16,682 bases of DNA from an uncultured Acetatifactor sp. GTDB taxonomy: Bacteria > Bacillota > Clostridia > Lachnospirales > Lachnospiraceae. A program made the position numbers and the translations under genes. Positions 7,846-14,513 of this stretch are shown in pieces. Every line of letters begins with the position of its first letter. The stretch's first letter is position 1. Location of the stretch: NCBI GenBank assembly GCA_910584435.1, contig CAJUAP010000076.1, positions 1-16,682 on the forward strand, read 5' to 3'. The notes below the pieces were generated by a model that searched no databases, was not told the DNA's origin, and saw only the letters and a program-made list of their open reading frames with translations.

Positions 7846-8650
7846 GAACCTGGTAAAGCAGGCGTATGTAGTGGCACCTCCGGAAGAAAAAAGGGTGATC
7901 GACAACAATGCACTGGTTCGGAAGCGCATTGGACAGCTGACCCCAGGGGGTTTTGTGTCCGGCCTGGGGGCCGAAGTTCTGGATGTGTCGGCAGAAGAGG
8001 GCGCGGGCAATGTCATTAAGGCAGGCGAGGATGCGGAGATGATCCTGGAAGAGGCGAGAAAGGAAGCAGAAGCCATTCTGAACGATGCCAGGCTTAGTTC
8101 GCTGCAGATGCGTGATGATATGAGAGCGGAGACGGAACTGGAGAAGAACCGGATTCTGGCCCAGGCGAGACAGCAGGGTTATGATGAGGGCACCGCACAG
8201 GCCAGAGCCGAAGTACAGGCCATAGAACAGGAATACCAAAAGAAAGCACAACAGCTGGAAGCAGCATATCAACAGCAGATTGATGTGCTGGAGCCGCAGT
8301 TTGTAGACACGATTACAGGTATTTATGAGCATATTTTCCATGTGGAGCTGGGAGCGTACAGGGATATTTTGGTACATTTGATTTCCAACACCATACGTAA
8401 GCTGGAAGGAAGCCATGATTTTATGATTCATGTCTCCAAAGAGGATTATCCTTATGTCAGCATGCAGAAGAAACAGATGCTTGCAGGGGCTGTCTCTGCA
8501 AACTGTAGTGTGGATGTGGTAGAGGATACGGCGCTTCAAAAGAACCAGTGCATGATTGAGACGGAGAACGGTATTTATGACTGCGGCCTGGATACGCAGA
8601 TGACCGAACTGAAACGCAGATTACAATTATTGTCGTGGACAAAAGTGTGA
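7835..8650 (+). CDS. fliH: Flagellar export ATPase regulator FliH
   Basis: Dimeric cytoplasmic stator-like protein that binds the export ATPase FliI, keeps it in check and tethers it to the export gate. The 271-residue product shows the family layout. It has a charged N-terminus (SRNLVKQAYVVAPPEEKRVI), a long Ala/Glu/Gln-rich coiled coil at about residues 65-150 containing GYDEG (115-119), and a globular C-terminal domain (FVDTITGIYEHIFHVELGAY onward) like that of V/F-ATPase subunit E/delta. I start at TTG 7835, eleven bases before the end of fliG, because GGAGGTGA sits upstream at good spacing; an upstream in-frame GTG at 7799 has no such site. fliI starts 21 bases after its stop. Confidence 0.92.
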   Translation: MLSRNLVKQAYVVAPPEEKRVIDNNALVRKRIGQLTPGGFVSGLGAEVLDVSAEEGAGNVIKAGEDAEMILEEARKEAEAILNDARLSSLQMRDDMRAETELEKNRILAQARQQGYDEGTAQARAEVQAIEQEYQKKAQQLEAAYQQQIDVLEPQFVDTITGIYEHIFHVELGAYRDILVHLISNTIRKLEGSHDFMIHVSKEDYPYVSMQKKQMLAGAVSANCSVDVVEDTALQKNQCMIETENGIYDCGLDTQMTELKRRLQLLSWTKV

Positions 8651-8657
8651 AGGAATC

Positions 8658-8665
8658 GGGGAGAG
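8658..8665 (+). promoter_or_regulatory. fliI ribosome binding site that supports a TTG start
   Basis: GGGGAGAG (8658-8665) lies six bases before TTG at 8672. There is no in-frame ATG or GTG near it. The next in-frame TTG at 8681 would be fifteen bases away, too far. Confidence 0.65.
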
Positions 8666-8671
8666 ATTTTT

Positions 8672-9991
8672 TTGCGGACATTGAATGTTGATTTTACAAA
8701 ATATAACAGAATAACGGAACAGACCTTCTACAGGAAGAAGGGCAAGGTTGTGAACGTGGTAGGACTTACCATTGAATCCTCAGGTCCGGATGCAAAATTG
8801 GGCGACATATGCGAGATTACGCCGGAGGGCGAAGAACAACGGCAGCCAATTAAGGCGGAGGTGGTGGGATTTAAGGATAAGAAGACACTGCTCATGCCCT
8901 ATGATTCTGTGGACGGCATTGGTTTGGGCTGTATTGTAGAGAATACGGGTGCTCCGCTGCAGGTATTGGTCAGCAATGATCTGCTGGGCAAGACATTGGA
9001 CGGAATGGGGCTGCCGGTGGATGGAACGAGGTTTGACGGCGTTCCCTATCTGGTGGAAGCTGCACCGCCGGATCCTATGAGCCGGAAGATTATTGATACC
9101 GTACTTCCTCTGGGAGTGAAAGCGGTGGACGGATTAATCACAGTCGGCAAGGGACAGCGTATCGGCATTTTCGCCGGTTCAGGAGTGGGTAAATCTACTT
9201 TGATGGGGATGTTCGCGAGGAATACCAAGGCGGATATCAATGTCATTGCACTGATTGGTGAGCGCGGCAGGGAAGTGCGCGAATTTATCGAGCGCGATCT
9301 GGGTACGGAAGGCATGAAGCGGTCTGTGGTGGTTGTGGCAACTTCTGACAGGCCGGCTTTGGAGCGGAATAAGGCAGCTAAGACTGCCACAGCCATTGCG
9401 GAATTTTTCAGGGATCAGGGCAAAGACGTATTGCTGATGATGGATTCTTTGACCCGTTTCTCGATGGCGCAGAGGGAAATCGGATTGGCCAGCGGCGAAC
9501 CGCCCGTGACCAGAGGGTATCCTCCCAGCGTGTATTCAGAGATGCCCAAGCTTCTGGAGCGTGCCGGATGTGCGGCCAGGGGGTCTATTACGGGACTGTA
9601 TACGGTGCTGGTGGACGGGGATGATTTTAACGAACCTATAACGGACACGGCACGAAGTATCCTGGATGGTCATATTATGTTAGATAGGAAGCTGGGGCAT
9701 AAGAATCACTACCCTGCGATTGACATTCTGCAGAGTATCTCCAGATGTATGAGTCAGATTGCCGATAAAGCGCATAAGCAGGCGGCGGGTAAATTGAAAA
9801 ATGTTCTTGCCACCTATAATGAGGCAGAGGATCTGATCAATATCGGCGCATATAAGAGCGGCAGTAATCCATCTATTGACTATGCGATTTCCAAGATTGA
9901 CGCTGTGAACAATTTCCTGTGTCAAAATGTAGAGGAGAAATTTACTTTTGAGGACAGTGTGGCTATGCTGGAGAGATTGTTTGTGTCCTGA
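8672..9991 (+). CDS. fliI: Flagellum-specific export ATPase FliI
   Basis: Hexameric ATPase of the flagellar type III secretion apparatus. It helps release chaperones and unfold substrates at the export gate and resembles the F1-ATPase beta subunit. The 439 residues match the family. Walker A is AGSGVGKST (168-176, Lys174) and Walker B is VLLMMD (253-258). The downstream RGYPPSVYSEMPKLLERAG block is a signature of type III and F1-type ATPases. Translation appears to start at TTG 8672 behind GGGGAGAG, giving MRTLNVDF. fliJ begins 14 bases after the stop, with its ribosome binding site touching the fliI stop codon, so fliH, fliI and fliJ form a compact export-ATPase block. Confidence 0.97.
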   Translation: MRTLNVDFTKYNRITEQTFYRKKGKVVNVVGLTIESSGPDAKLGDICEITPEGEEQRQPIKAEVVGFKDKKTLLMPYDSVDGIGLGCIVENTGAPLQVLVSNDLLGKTLDGMGLPVDGTRFDGVPYLVEAAPPDPMSRKIIDTVLPLGVKAVDGLITVGKGQRIGIFAGSGVGKSTLMGMFARNTKADINVIALIGERGREVREFIERDLGTEGMKRSVVVVATSDRPALERNKAAKTATAIAEFFRDQGKDVLLMMDSLTRFSMAQREIGLASGEPPVTRGYPPSVYSEMPKLLERAGCAARGSITGLYTVLVDGDDFNEPITDTARSILDGHIMLDRKLGHKNHYPAIDILQSISRCMSQIADKAHKQAAGKLKNVLATYNEAEDLINIGAYKSGSNPSIDYAISKIDAVNNFLCQNVEEKFTFEDSVAMLERLFVS

Positions 9992-10005
9992 GGAGGTGAC
10001 GGAGA

Positions 10006-10479
10006 ATGGCGAGATTTCGTTATTCTATGCAGAGTATTCTGAATATCAAGATGAAGATGGAGACGCTGGCGAAGCAGGAATTCTCTGCCGCAAGGGCTGC
10101 TTTGGATGTGGAAGAAGAGAAACTGCAGCAGCTTTTTGACCGGAAGGACGGTTATGAGAAGAAGGCGCAGACATTGCTGGCGGGGACATTGCACATCAGG
10201 GATATTGAGGAAAACAGGGCCGCAATCCTGTGTATGGAGAATTATATCATACAACAGCGGAAGCGTGTGGCAGCTGCGGAAAAGAATCTGGAGGACGCCA
10301 GAGAGCGGCTGACAACGGTAATGATGGAGCGCAAGACCCATGAGACCTTGAAGGAAAAGGCATTTCAGGTATTTCTCCTGGAAGAAAAGCGGCAGGAGAG
10401 CAAGGAGATAGATCAGTTGACCAGCTATACATATGGACAGCGCAGAAGCGAAGAAAGCAGAAGCGAGGTGCCGGTTTAA
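10006..10479 (+). CDS. fliJ: Flagellar export protein FliJ
   Basis: Small coiled-coil protein that sits in the centre of the FliI hexamer and links it to the gate protein FlhA, much as the gamma subunit does in F1-ATPase. The 157-residue product begins MARFRYSMQSILNIKMKMET, typical of FliJ, and is almost wholly a charged helical coiled coil (about residues 12-140) with many Glu, Lys, Arg and Gln. AGGAGGTGA (9991-9999) is a near-perfect ribosome binding site six bases before ATG and overlaps the fliI stop by one base. Identification rests on position and composition, since FliJ sequences diverge quickly. An 83-base gap without obvious signals follows. Confidence 0.9.
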   Translation: MARFRYSMQSILNIKMKMETLAKQEFSAARAALDVEEEKLQQLFDRKDGYEKKAQTLLAGTLHIRDIEENRAAILCMENYIIQQRKRVAAAEKNLEDARERLTTVMMERKTHETLKEKAFQVFLLEEKRQESKEIDQLTSYTYGQRRSEESRSEVPV

Positions 10480-10562
10480 AAGGAAGCACGGTAAAAAGTG
10501 ACAGGGGACATTGTATCAGGAAGCAGACAGTGAAAAAGACGCCACCGGTTTAGGAGAGAATT

Positions 10563-11426
10563 ATGGCAAAAGAAATGACATATGATGCCGCAGCGGCAGA
10601 ACAGGAGAAAAATAAATTAAAAGAGGAAAAAAAGCAGCTGAAAAAGGAGCAGAAAGCACAGCGCAAGGAGGCCAAACGCAGAGCGGCGGAGATTGCGAAG
10701 CAGGAAGAGGCGCTTGGCGAGGACAGCGGCAATGGTATTGTGACTCTGTTTGCCACGCTTTTGATTGTAATATTGTGGCTGGCAGTAATCTGCGTGGTGG
10801 TTAAGCTGGACATCGGCGGCTTTGGCAGCGGAGTTCTGACCCCTATTCTGAAGGATGTTCCTGTGCTCAATAAGATATTGCCGGGGGTGGAAATTACCGA
10901 GACAACGGAACCGGATAATTACGGCGGATATTCCAGCCTGGAAGAGGCGGTTGCCTATATTATGCAGTTGGAATTGGAGCTGGAGCGGGTTCAGACAGCT
11001 TCCAATGCAAAAGATATGGATATAGAGACTTTGAAGGCAGAGGTGCGGCGTCTGCAGGAGTTTGAACAGAGACAGGATGATTTCCAGCGGATTAAAACGG
11101 CATTTTATGAAGAGGTAGTAGAAACGCTTGGGCCGGAGAAATTTGAAGAATATTTCGCATCAATGGATCCGACTACCGCAGAGTATATCTACAGGCAGGT
11201 GCTGATTCAGAACGAAGCCAGCAAAGAAATTCAGTCCTATGTGCAGTCATATTCGGCCATGAAACCAAAGGAGGCAGCGAAAATATTTGATTCTATGACC
11301 GATAATTTTGTGCTGGTGGCTAAGATTCTGGAGCATATGGATGCGGAGTCCCGCGGTAAGATTCTGGCTTCCATGGATGTGGAAAATGCCGCAAGACTTA
11401 CAAAAATGATGGATCCCGACTCTTAA
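10563..11426 (+). CDS. YlxF/MotE-like membrane protein with MgtE-N-like C-terminus
   Basis: Occupies the place of ylxF in B. subtilis (between fliJ and fliK) and has the same layout. The 287 residues comprise a Lys/Glu-rich cytoplasmic coiled coil (about 10-50), one transmembrane helix (59-80), a linker, a second coiled coil (about 125-185), and a C-terminal helical domain (about 190-285). The last includes MKPKEAAKIFDSM and a second related unit, HMDAESRGKILASMD; such tandem helices resemble the N-terminal domain of MgtE magnesium transporters. That domain should lie outside the cytoplasmic membrane. In alpha-proteobacteria MotE acts as a periplasmic partner of a motility protein; the role in Firmicutes is not settled, and a stator- or rod-associated function is only an inference. 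AGGAGAG precedes ATG by four bases. Confidence 0.85.
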   Translation: MAKEMTYDAAAAEQEKNKLKEEKKQLKKEQKAQRKEAKRRAAEIAKQEEALGEDSGNGIVTLFATLLIVILWLAVICVVVKLDIGGFGSGVLTPILKDVPVLNKILPGVEITETTEPDNYGGYSSLEEAVAYIMQLELELERVQTASNAKDMDIETLKAEVRRLQEFEQRQDDFQRIKTAFYEEVVETLGPEKFEEYFASMDPTTAEYIYRQVLIQNEASKEIQSYVQSYSAMKPKEAAKIFDSMTDNFVLVAKILEHMDAESRGKILASMDVENAARLTKMMDPDS

Positions 11427-11450
11427 GTAAACTGATATAATATCCGATAT
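11424..11450 (+). promoter_or_regulatory. Candidate sigma-28 (SigD/FliA) promoter before fliK
   Basis: TAAG (11424-11427), a 15-base spacer and TCCGATAT (11443-11450) match the B. subtilis SigD consensus TAAA-N15-GCCGATAT at 10 of 12 positions with exact spacing. The -35 overlaps the stop codon of the preceding gene. A sigma-A-like extended -10, TGATATAAT (11433-11441), overlaps the same stretch. A small hairpin (GGGGA 11457-11461 with TCCCC 11468-11472) would lie in the leader. Confidence 0.4.
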
Positions 11451-11516
11451 ATATAGGGGGAATTTTATCCCCGATGTAAATTTATTTCTGTAAAAATCAT
11501 AGAAAGGAGGTCAGGA

Positions 11517-12995
11517 ATGACAAGTACACCTGTAAAAGATGTAGGTTCGTTTTTTACTAATCCGGGTTCGGCCGCGGTGGGGAAAACGGCTGTGGGTACA
11601 GGCGGTTTTCAGAAAATCTGGAATCACCAGATGAACAGGAATGCCATGGGGAGTTATGTCCCTGACAGTTCGGCTCAGGGTGCAGCAGCCCAGGCAGATG
11701 CACCGGCAGAAACGGTGAAGCGGACAGATGCCGATGGAACGGTGCAGCAGAGAGAACAGGCAGTGCAGAACGATGACGGAAGTACTGCGGAATCTTCGGG
11801 AGAGCTGAACAATCCGCAGGAAGCTGTGCAGACGAAGGATGAGCCGGACACTGCCCGAAACACTTTGACGGAGCAGACCGAAGAGTTGACGCCGGAAGAA
11901 TTAGAGCAGGCAATGGAAGTGCTTGGAACAGCGGTACTCGATTTGATGCAGCAGATTGCGGATGCCTTTGGTATTTCCATGGAGGATCTGCAGATGACCA
12001 TGGATGAATTGGGAATGGGGCAGATGGATCTGCTGAATGCGGATGCTTTTGGCAGTCTGCTGTTAAAGCTCGGAGGAGCGGAAGATTCTTACGCATTGCT
12101 GATGGATGAAACACTGTATGGCAATTATCAGGCATTGATGGGACAGCTGGATAGTACTATGGAGGAATGTGCCGGAGCTCTGGAGATGGAACCGGAGCAG
12201 CTGGAAGGACTCTTACATAAGATTTCGGTCAGCGAAGTGCCGGCGGAAGTGAATCCTGATTCTGTGCAGACAGCAAATCAGGAAGAGGAAGGACAGCTGG
12301 CAGACATGGATGCAGAGGCGTCAGTGAAGGCTGTTGCGGAAGTGGTGGAGGACAACCGGAATATCTCAGATGATGAGACGGAAGGACAGTCCGAACAGAC
12401 CGGAGAGGACGGAAGGCATAATGCCCGGAACACAGAAGATAAGCCCCGGCAGGAGCAGATCTTTGCACAGAATCTTCATACAGAGCAGTTCCAGCCCCAG
12501 GTACGGCAGGCCGAGAGCATACTGCAGAACAGCGGATGGTCGGCAGACACCAGGAATATCATGAATCAGGTTATGGATTATATGAAGCTTCAATTGAATG
12601 TCGAATCCACAAGCCTGGAAATGCAGCTTCATCCGGCAAGCCTGGGAACACTCCGCGTACAGATTGATTCCAGCGCCGGTGTGCTTACGGCACATTTTAT
12701 CACACAGAACGAAAGTGTGAAGGCGGCATTGGAAAGCCAGATGGTACAGCTTCAGGAGAGCTTTGAAGAGCAGGGCGTGAAGGTGCAGGCCATTGAAGTC
12801 ACCGTGCAGACTCATGAATTTGAGCAGAATCTGGAGCAGGGGCGCGGCAGAGATCAGCAGACGCCGGAGAAGAAAAACCGGACCAGGAGGATTCAGTTAA
12901 ATGATACGCTTACCATGGAGAATATGGAGGCGGAAGACGCGCTGGCAGCGGATATGATGGCAGCAAACGGAAATACGGTGGACTACACTGCATAA
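11517..12995 (+). CDS. fliK: Flagellar hook-length control protein FliK
   Basis: Secreted molecular ruler that measures the hook and switches the export apparatus from rod/hook to filament substrates. The 492-residue product has the expected two-part design. The N-terminal two thirds are low in complexity and rich in Gln, Glu, Asp, Ala and Ser, with an acidic Met-rich stretch at about 130-240. The C-terminal Flg_hook domain (about 355-450) contains LEMQLHPASLGTLRVQI (residues 367-383), the conserved core that contacts the export switch protein FlhB. A strong AAAGGAGGT precedes ATG. It is preceded by a 90-base gap with a possible sigma-28 promoter and followed by a 105-base AT-rich gap before flgD. 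The N-terminal part has no recognisable fold, as usual. Confidence 0.95.
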   Translation: MTSTPVKDVGSFFTNPGSAAVGKTAVGTGGFQKIWNHQMNRNAMGSYVPDSSAQGAAAQADAPAETVKRTDADGTVQQREQAVQNDDGSTAESSGELNNPQEAVQTKDEPDTARNTLTEQTEELTPEELEQAMEVLGTAVLDLMQQIADAFGISMEDLQMTMDELGMGQMDLLNADAFGSLLLKLGGAEDSYALLMDETLYGNYQALMGQLDSTMEECAGALEMEPEQLEGLLHKISVSEVPAEVNPDSVQTANQEEEGQLADMDAEASVKAVAEVVEDNRNISDDETEGQSEQTGEDGRHNARNTEDKPRQEQIFAQNLHTEQFQPQVRQAESILQNSGWSADTRNIMNQVMDYMKLQLNVESTSLEMQLHPASLGTLRVQIDSSAGVLTAHFITQNESVKAALESQMVQLQESFEEQGVKVQAIEVTVQTHEFEQNLEQGRGRDQQTPEKKNRTRRIQLNDTLTMENMEAEDALAADMMAANGNTVDYTA

Positions 12996-13035
12996 TCTGT
13001 GCCGGCATTGTAAAGGATTTGATGTTTTGCAAGTG

Positions 13036-13081
13036 GTAAACGATGTGATATTTTTGTTGTTTGTAAATAATGTGTGATATT
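13036..13081 (+). repeat. Pair of direct repeats in the fliK-flgD gap
   Basis: GTAAA followed closely by TGTGATATT occurs twice (13036-13052 and 13063-13081); the inner 9-mers are 29 bases apart. The stretch is AT-rich and lies 20-65 bases before the flgD start. It could be an operator or a slippage product. A weak sigma-A-like pair (TTGTTG and GATATT, 16-base spacer) overlaps it, too poor to call. Confidence 0.4.
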
Positions 13082-13100
13082 ACAGGAAAGGAGATTGAAT

Positions 13101-13862
13101 ATGAGCTTGGTAGCACCGGTAGAAGATGGGAAAGTGGTAGAGACTAATTCCCAGAATTCATTAAAAAAAGCGAACAGCGCTCAAAACGGTATGGATAAAG
13201 ATGCGTTTCTGCAGCTTTTAGTGGCACAGATGCAGTATCAGGATCCTCTGCAGCCTACATCCAACACAGAGTTTGTCTCGCAGTATGCACAGTTCTCTCA
13301 GGTAGAGCAGATGCAGAATATGGCGGCATCTACAGAACTTGCAAGGGCATCCTCCCTGGTAGGAGAACAGGTATATGTTAAGACAACTGATTCGTCGGGA
13401 GATCCCAAGTATGTATACGGCAAGGTGGATTATGTTGTATATGAGGGCAATAAAGCGTATCTGGCCATCAATGAAGAGCTTTATTCCCTGGATGATCTGG
13501 ATACCGTGGTAGATTTGGAATACCAGACAGCTTATGATAAGGCGGAAGACTTCACCATTAAACTGAACAAACTTCCTAAGCTGAGTGCCGTGGATATGTC
13601 AAATGCCGAGGCCATTGATGAACTTAAGAAGATTTATGAAGGAATGACAGATTATGAGAAGACTTTCCTTGCAACGGATACCATTAAGAGGTATAATGAG
13701 TATGTTGTGAAGATAGAAGAGGTTCGTAAGGCGGCAGAGGAAGCGGGGAAGCCTGAGAATCCCGGTGAAGGAGATGATGATAAGGGAGAGGGCAGCGAGG
13801 GCGGATCAGATGCCGGAGAAGGCGGAGGAACCGAAGGCGCCGAGGGTGCCGGAACTGTCTAA
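13101..13862 (+). CDS. flgD: Flagellar hook capping protein FlgD with an extra C-terminal module
   Basis: Scaffold cap on which hook subunits (FlgE) polymerise, released when the hook is complete. The first 150 or so of 253 residues are a standard FlgD. They hold the conserved block DAFLQLLVAQMQYQDPLQPT (residues 34-53), then EFVSQYAQFSQVEQMQNM, then a small beta-rich part ending in YSLDDLDTVVD. Beyond that is unusual. Residues 151-218 form a predicted helical module (KLPKLS, DYEKTF, then RYNEYVVKIEEVRKAAEEA). Residues 219-253 are almost only Gly, Glu, Asp and Ser/Ala. B. subtilis FlgD is much shorter and lacks both. AAGGAG lies ahead of ATG 13101; an in-frame start at 13074 is poorer. A short hairpin (13867-13881) follows the stop. 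Confidence 0.93.
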   Translation: MSLVAPVEDGKVVETNSQNSLKKANSAQNGMDKDAFLQLLVAQMQYQDPLQPTSNTEFVSQYAQFSQVEQMQNMAASTELARASSLVGEQVYVKTTDSSGDPKYVYGKVDYVVYEGNKAYLAINEELYSLDDLDTVVDLEYQTAYDKAEDFTIKLNKLPKLSAVDMSNAEAIDELKKIYEGMTDYEKTFLATDTIKRYNEYVVKIEEVRKAAEEAGKPENPGEGDDDKGEGSEGGSDAGEGGGTEGAEGAGTV

Positions 13863-13939
13863 CCAAAAGGCGGGAAGCCTTATACAGGAAATCGGTACAA
13901 ACCAGTTAAACAGAAGGAAGTAAGAAGGAGCTTGCAGGG

Positions 13940-14347
13940 ATGAATATTCAGAACAATGGATATCGATCCATTGCACAATTGTCGGATCAGTATCTGGGCA
14001 GGGCTCAGAAGACGCAGGTTCGGGAAGCCCTGGGGACTACGGAAGGTCTTTCCTTTGAGGAATTGCTGAAGCAGAAGGAGCTGCAAAGCACGGGATGCCT
14101 TAAATTCTCAAAACATGCTATGAACAGACTGGCGGATCGCAATATCGAGCTGAGTGATAATCAGCTGGAGCGGTTGGAAACGGGAACGAAGAAGGCAGGC
14201 CAGAAGGGTATCCGGGATTCGCTGGTAATAGTGGATGAACTGGCGTTTATCGTGAATATACCTAACCAGACGGTCGTCACCGCAATGGACAGCACAGAGA
14301 CGAACGAGAACATATTTACTAATATTAACGGAGCAGTTATCATATAA
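13940..14347 (+). CDS. Flagellar operon protein, TIGR02530 type, function unknown
   Basis: A 135-residue soluble protein of a family found between flgD and flgE in many Clostridia and related phyla; no biochemical role is established that I know of. The conserved core begins near residue 54 (LKFSKHAMNRLADRNIELSD) and continues through QLERLETGTKKAGQKGIRDS to LVIVDELAFIVNIPNQTVVT and AMD. It suggests a small alpha/beta domain without a signal peptide or membrane segment. The N-terminal 50 residues are polar and probably flexible. AAGGAG (13925-13930) lies nine bases before ATG. By position it may assist hook export or assembly, for example as a chaperone, but this is inference only. The gap after it (166 bases) is strongly structured. 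Confidence 0.85.
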   Translation: MNIQNNGYRSIAQLSDQYLGRAQKTQVREALGTTEGLSFEELLKQKELQSTGCLKFSKHAMNRLADRNIELSDNQLERLETGTKKAGQKGIRDSLVIVDELAFIVNIPNQTVVTAMDSTETNENIFTNINGAVII

Positions 14348-14487
14348 CCGGACCTTTGGGAGGTTATCGTCCCTCGAATGACGGAGAGGGAATCCGGCCG
14401 GCAGTTTATGGCCGGCAGCTGTTCCGGTCTGCAGGGTGCAGATGCAGTATTTCGGCGGATACGCCGTATTGTAAGTACTGTACTGCA
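14348..14487 (+). other. Structured leader between the TIGR02530 gene and flgE
   Basis: Several complementary segments can be seen directly. CCGGA (14348-14352) pairs with TCCGG (14393-14397), enclosing TCCCTC (14370-14375) with GAGGGA (14386-14391) and a small ACCT/AGGT stem. GCCGGC occurs twice (14397-14402 is offset within GGCCGGCAG at 14396-14404; the second copy of that 9-mer is 14410-14418) and can form a six-pair hairpin. TGCAGTA (14443-14449) pairs with TACTGCA (14481-14487), enclosing CGGCG-GATA-CGCCG (14453-14466). No T tract follows any stem. I do not recognise a riboswitch class. The flgE ribosome binding site follows at 14499-14503. Confidence 0.5.
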
Positions 14488-14513
14488 GGATTGGAAACGG
14501 AGGAACAAATACT

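Noticed and set aside
6928..8076. 382-codon open frame on the minus strand across fliG and fliH
   Set aside because: It lies antisense to two certain genes and has no ribosome binding site or recognisable domain. Its His/Leu/Gln-rich composition is typical of a shadow frame.
9758..9769. GCCGATAA in fliI resembling a sigma-28 -10
   Set aside because: The position 15 bases upstream is CAGA rather than TAAA, and the site lies in a conserved coding stretch (QIADKAHKQA).
11279..11305. Second sigma-28-like site (GAAA-N15-ACCGATAA) inside the YlxF/MotE-like gene
   Set aside because: It lies in coding sequence that explains it fully, and the short motif is expected by chance in 16 kb. Mentioned only as a companion to the site before fliK.
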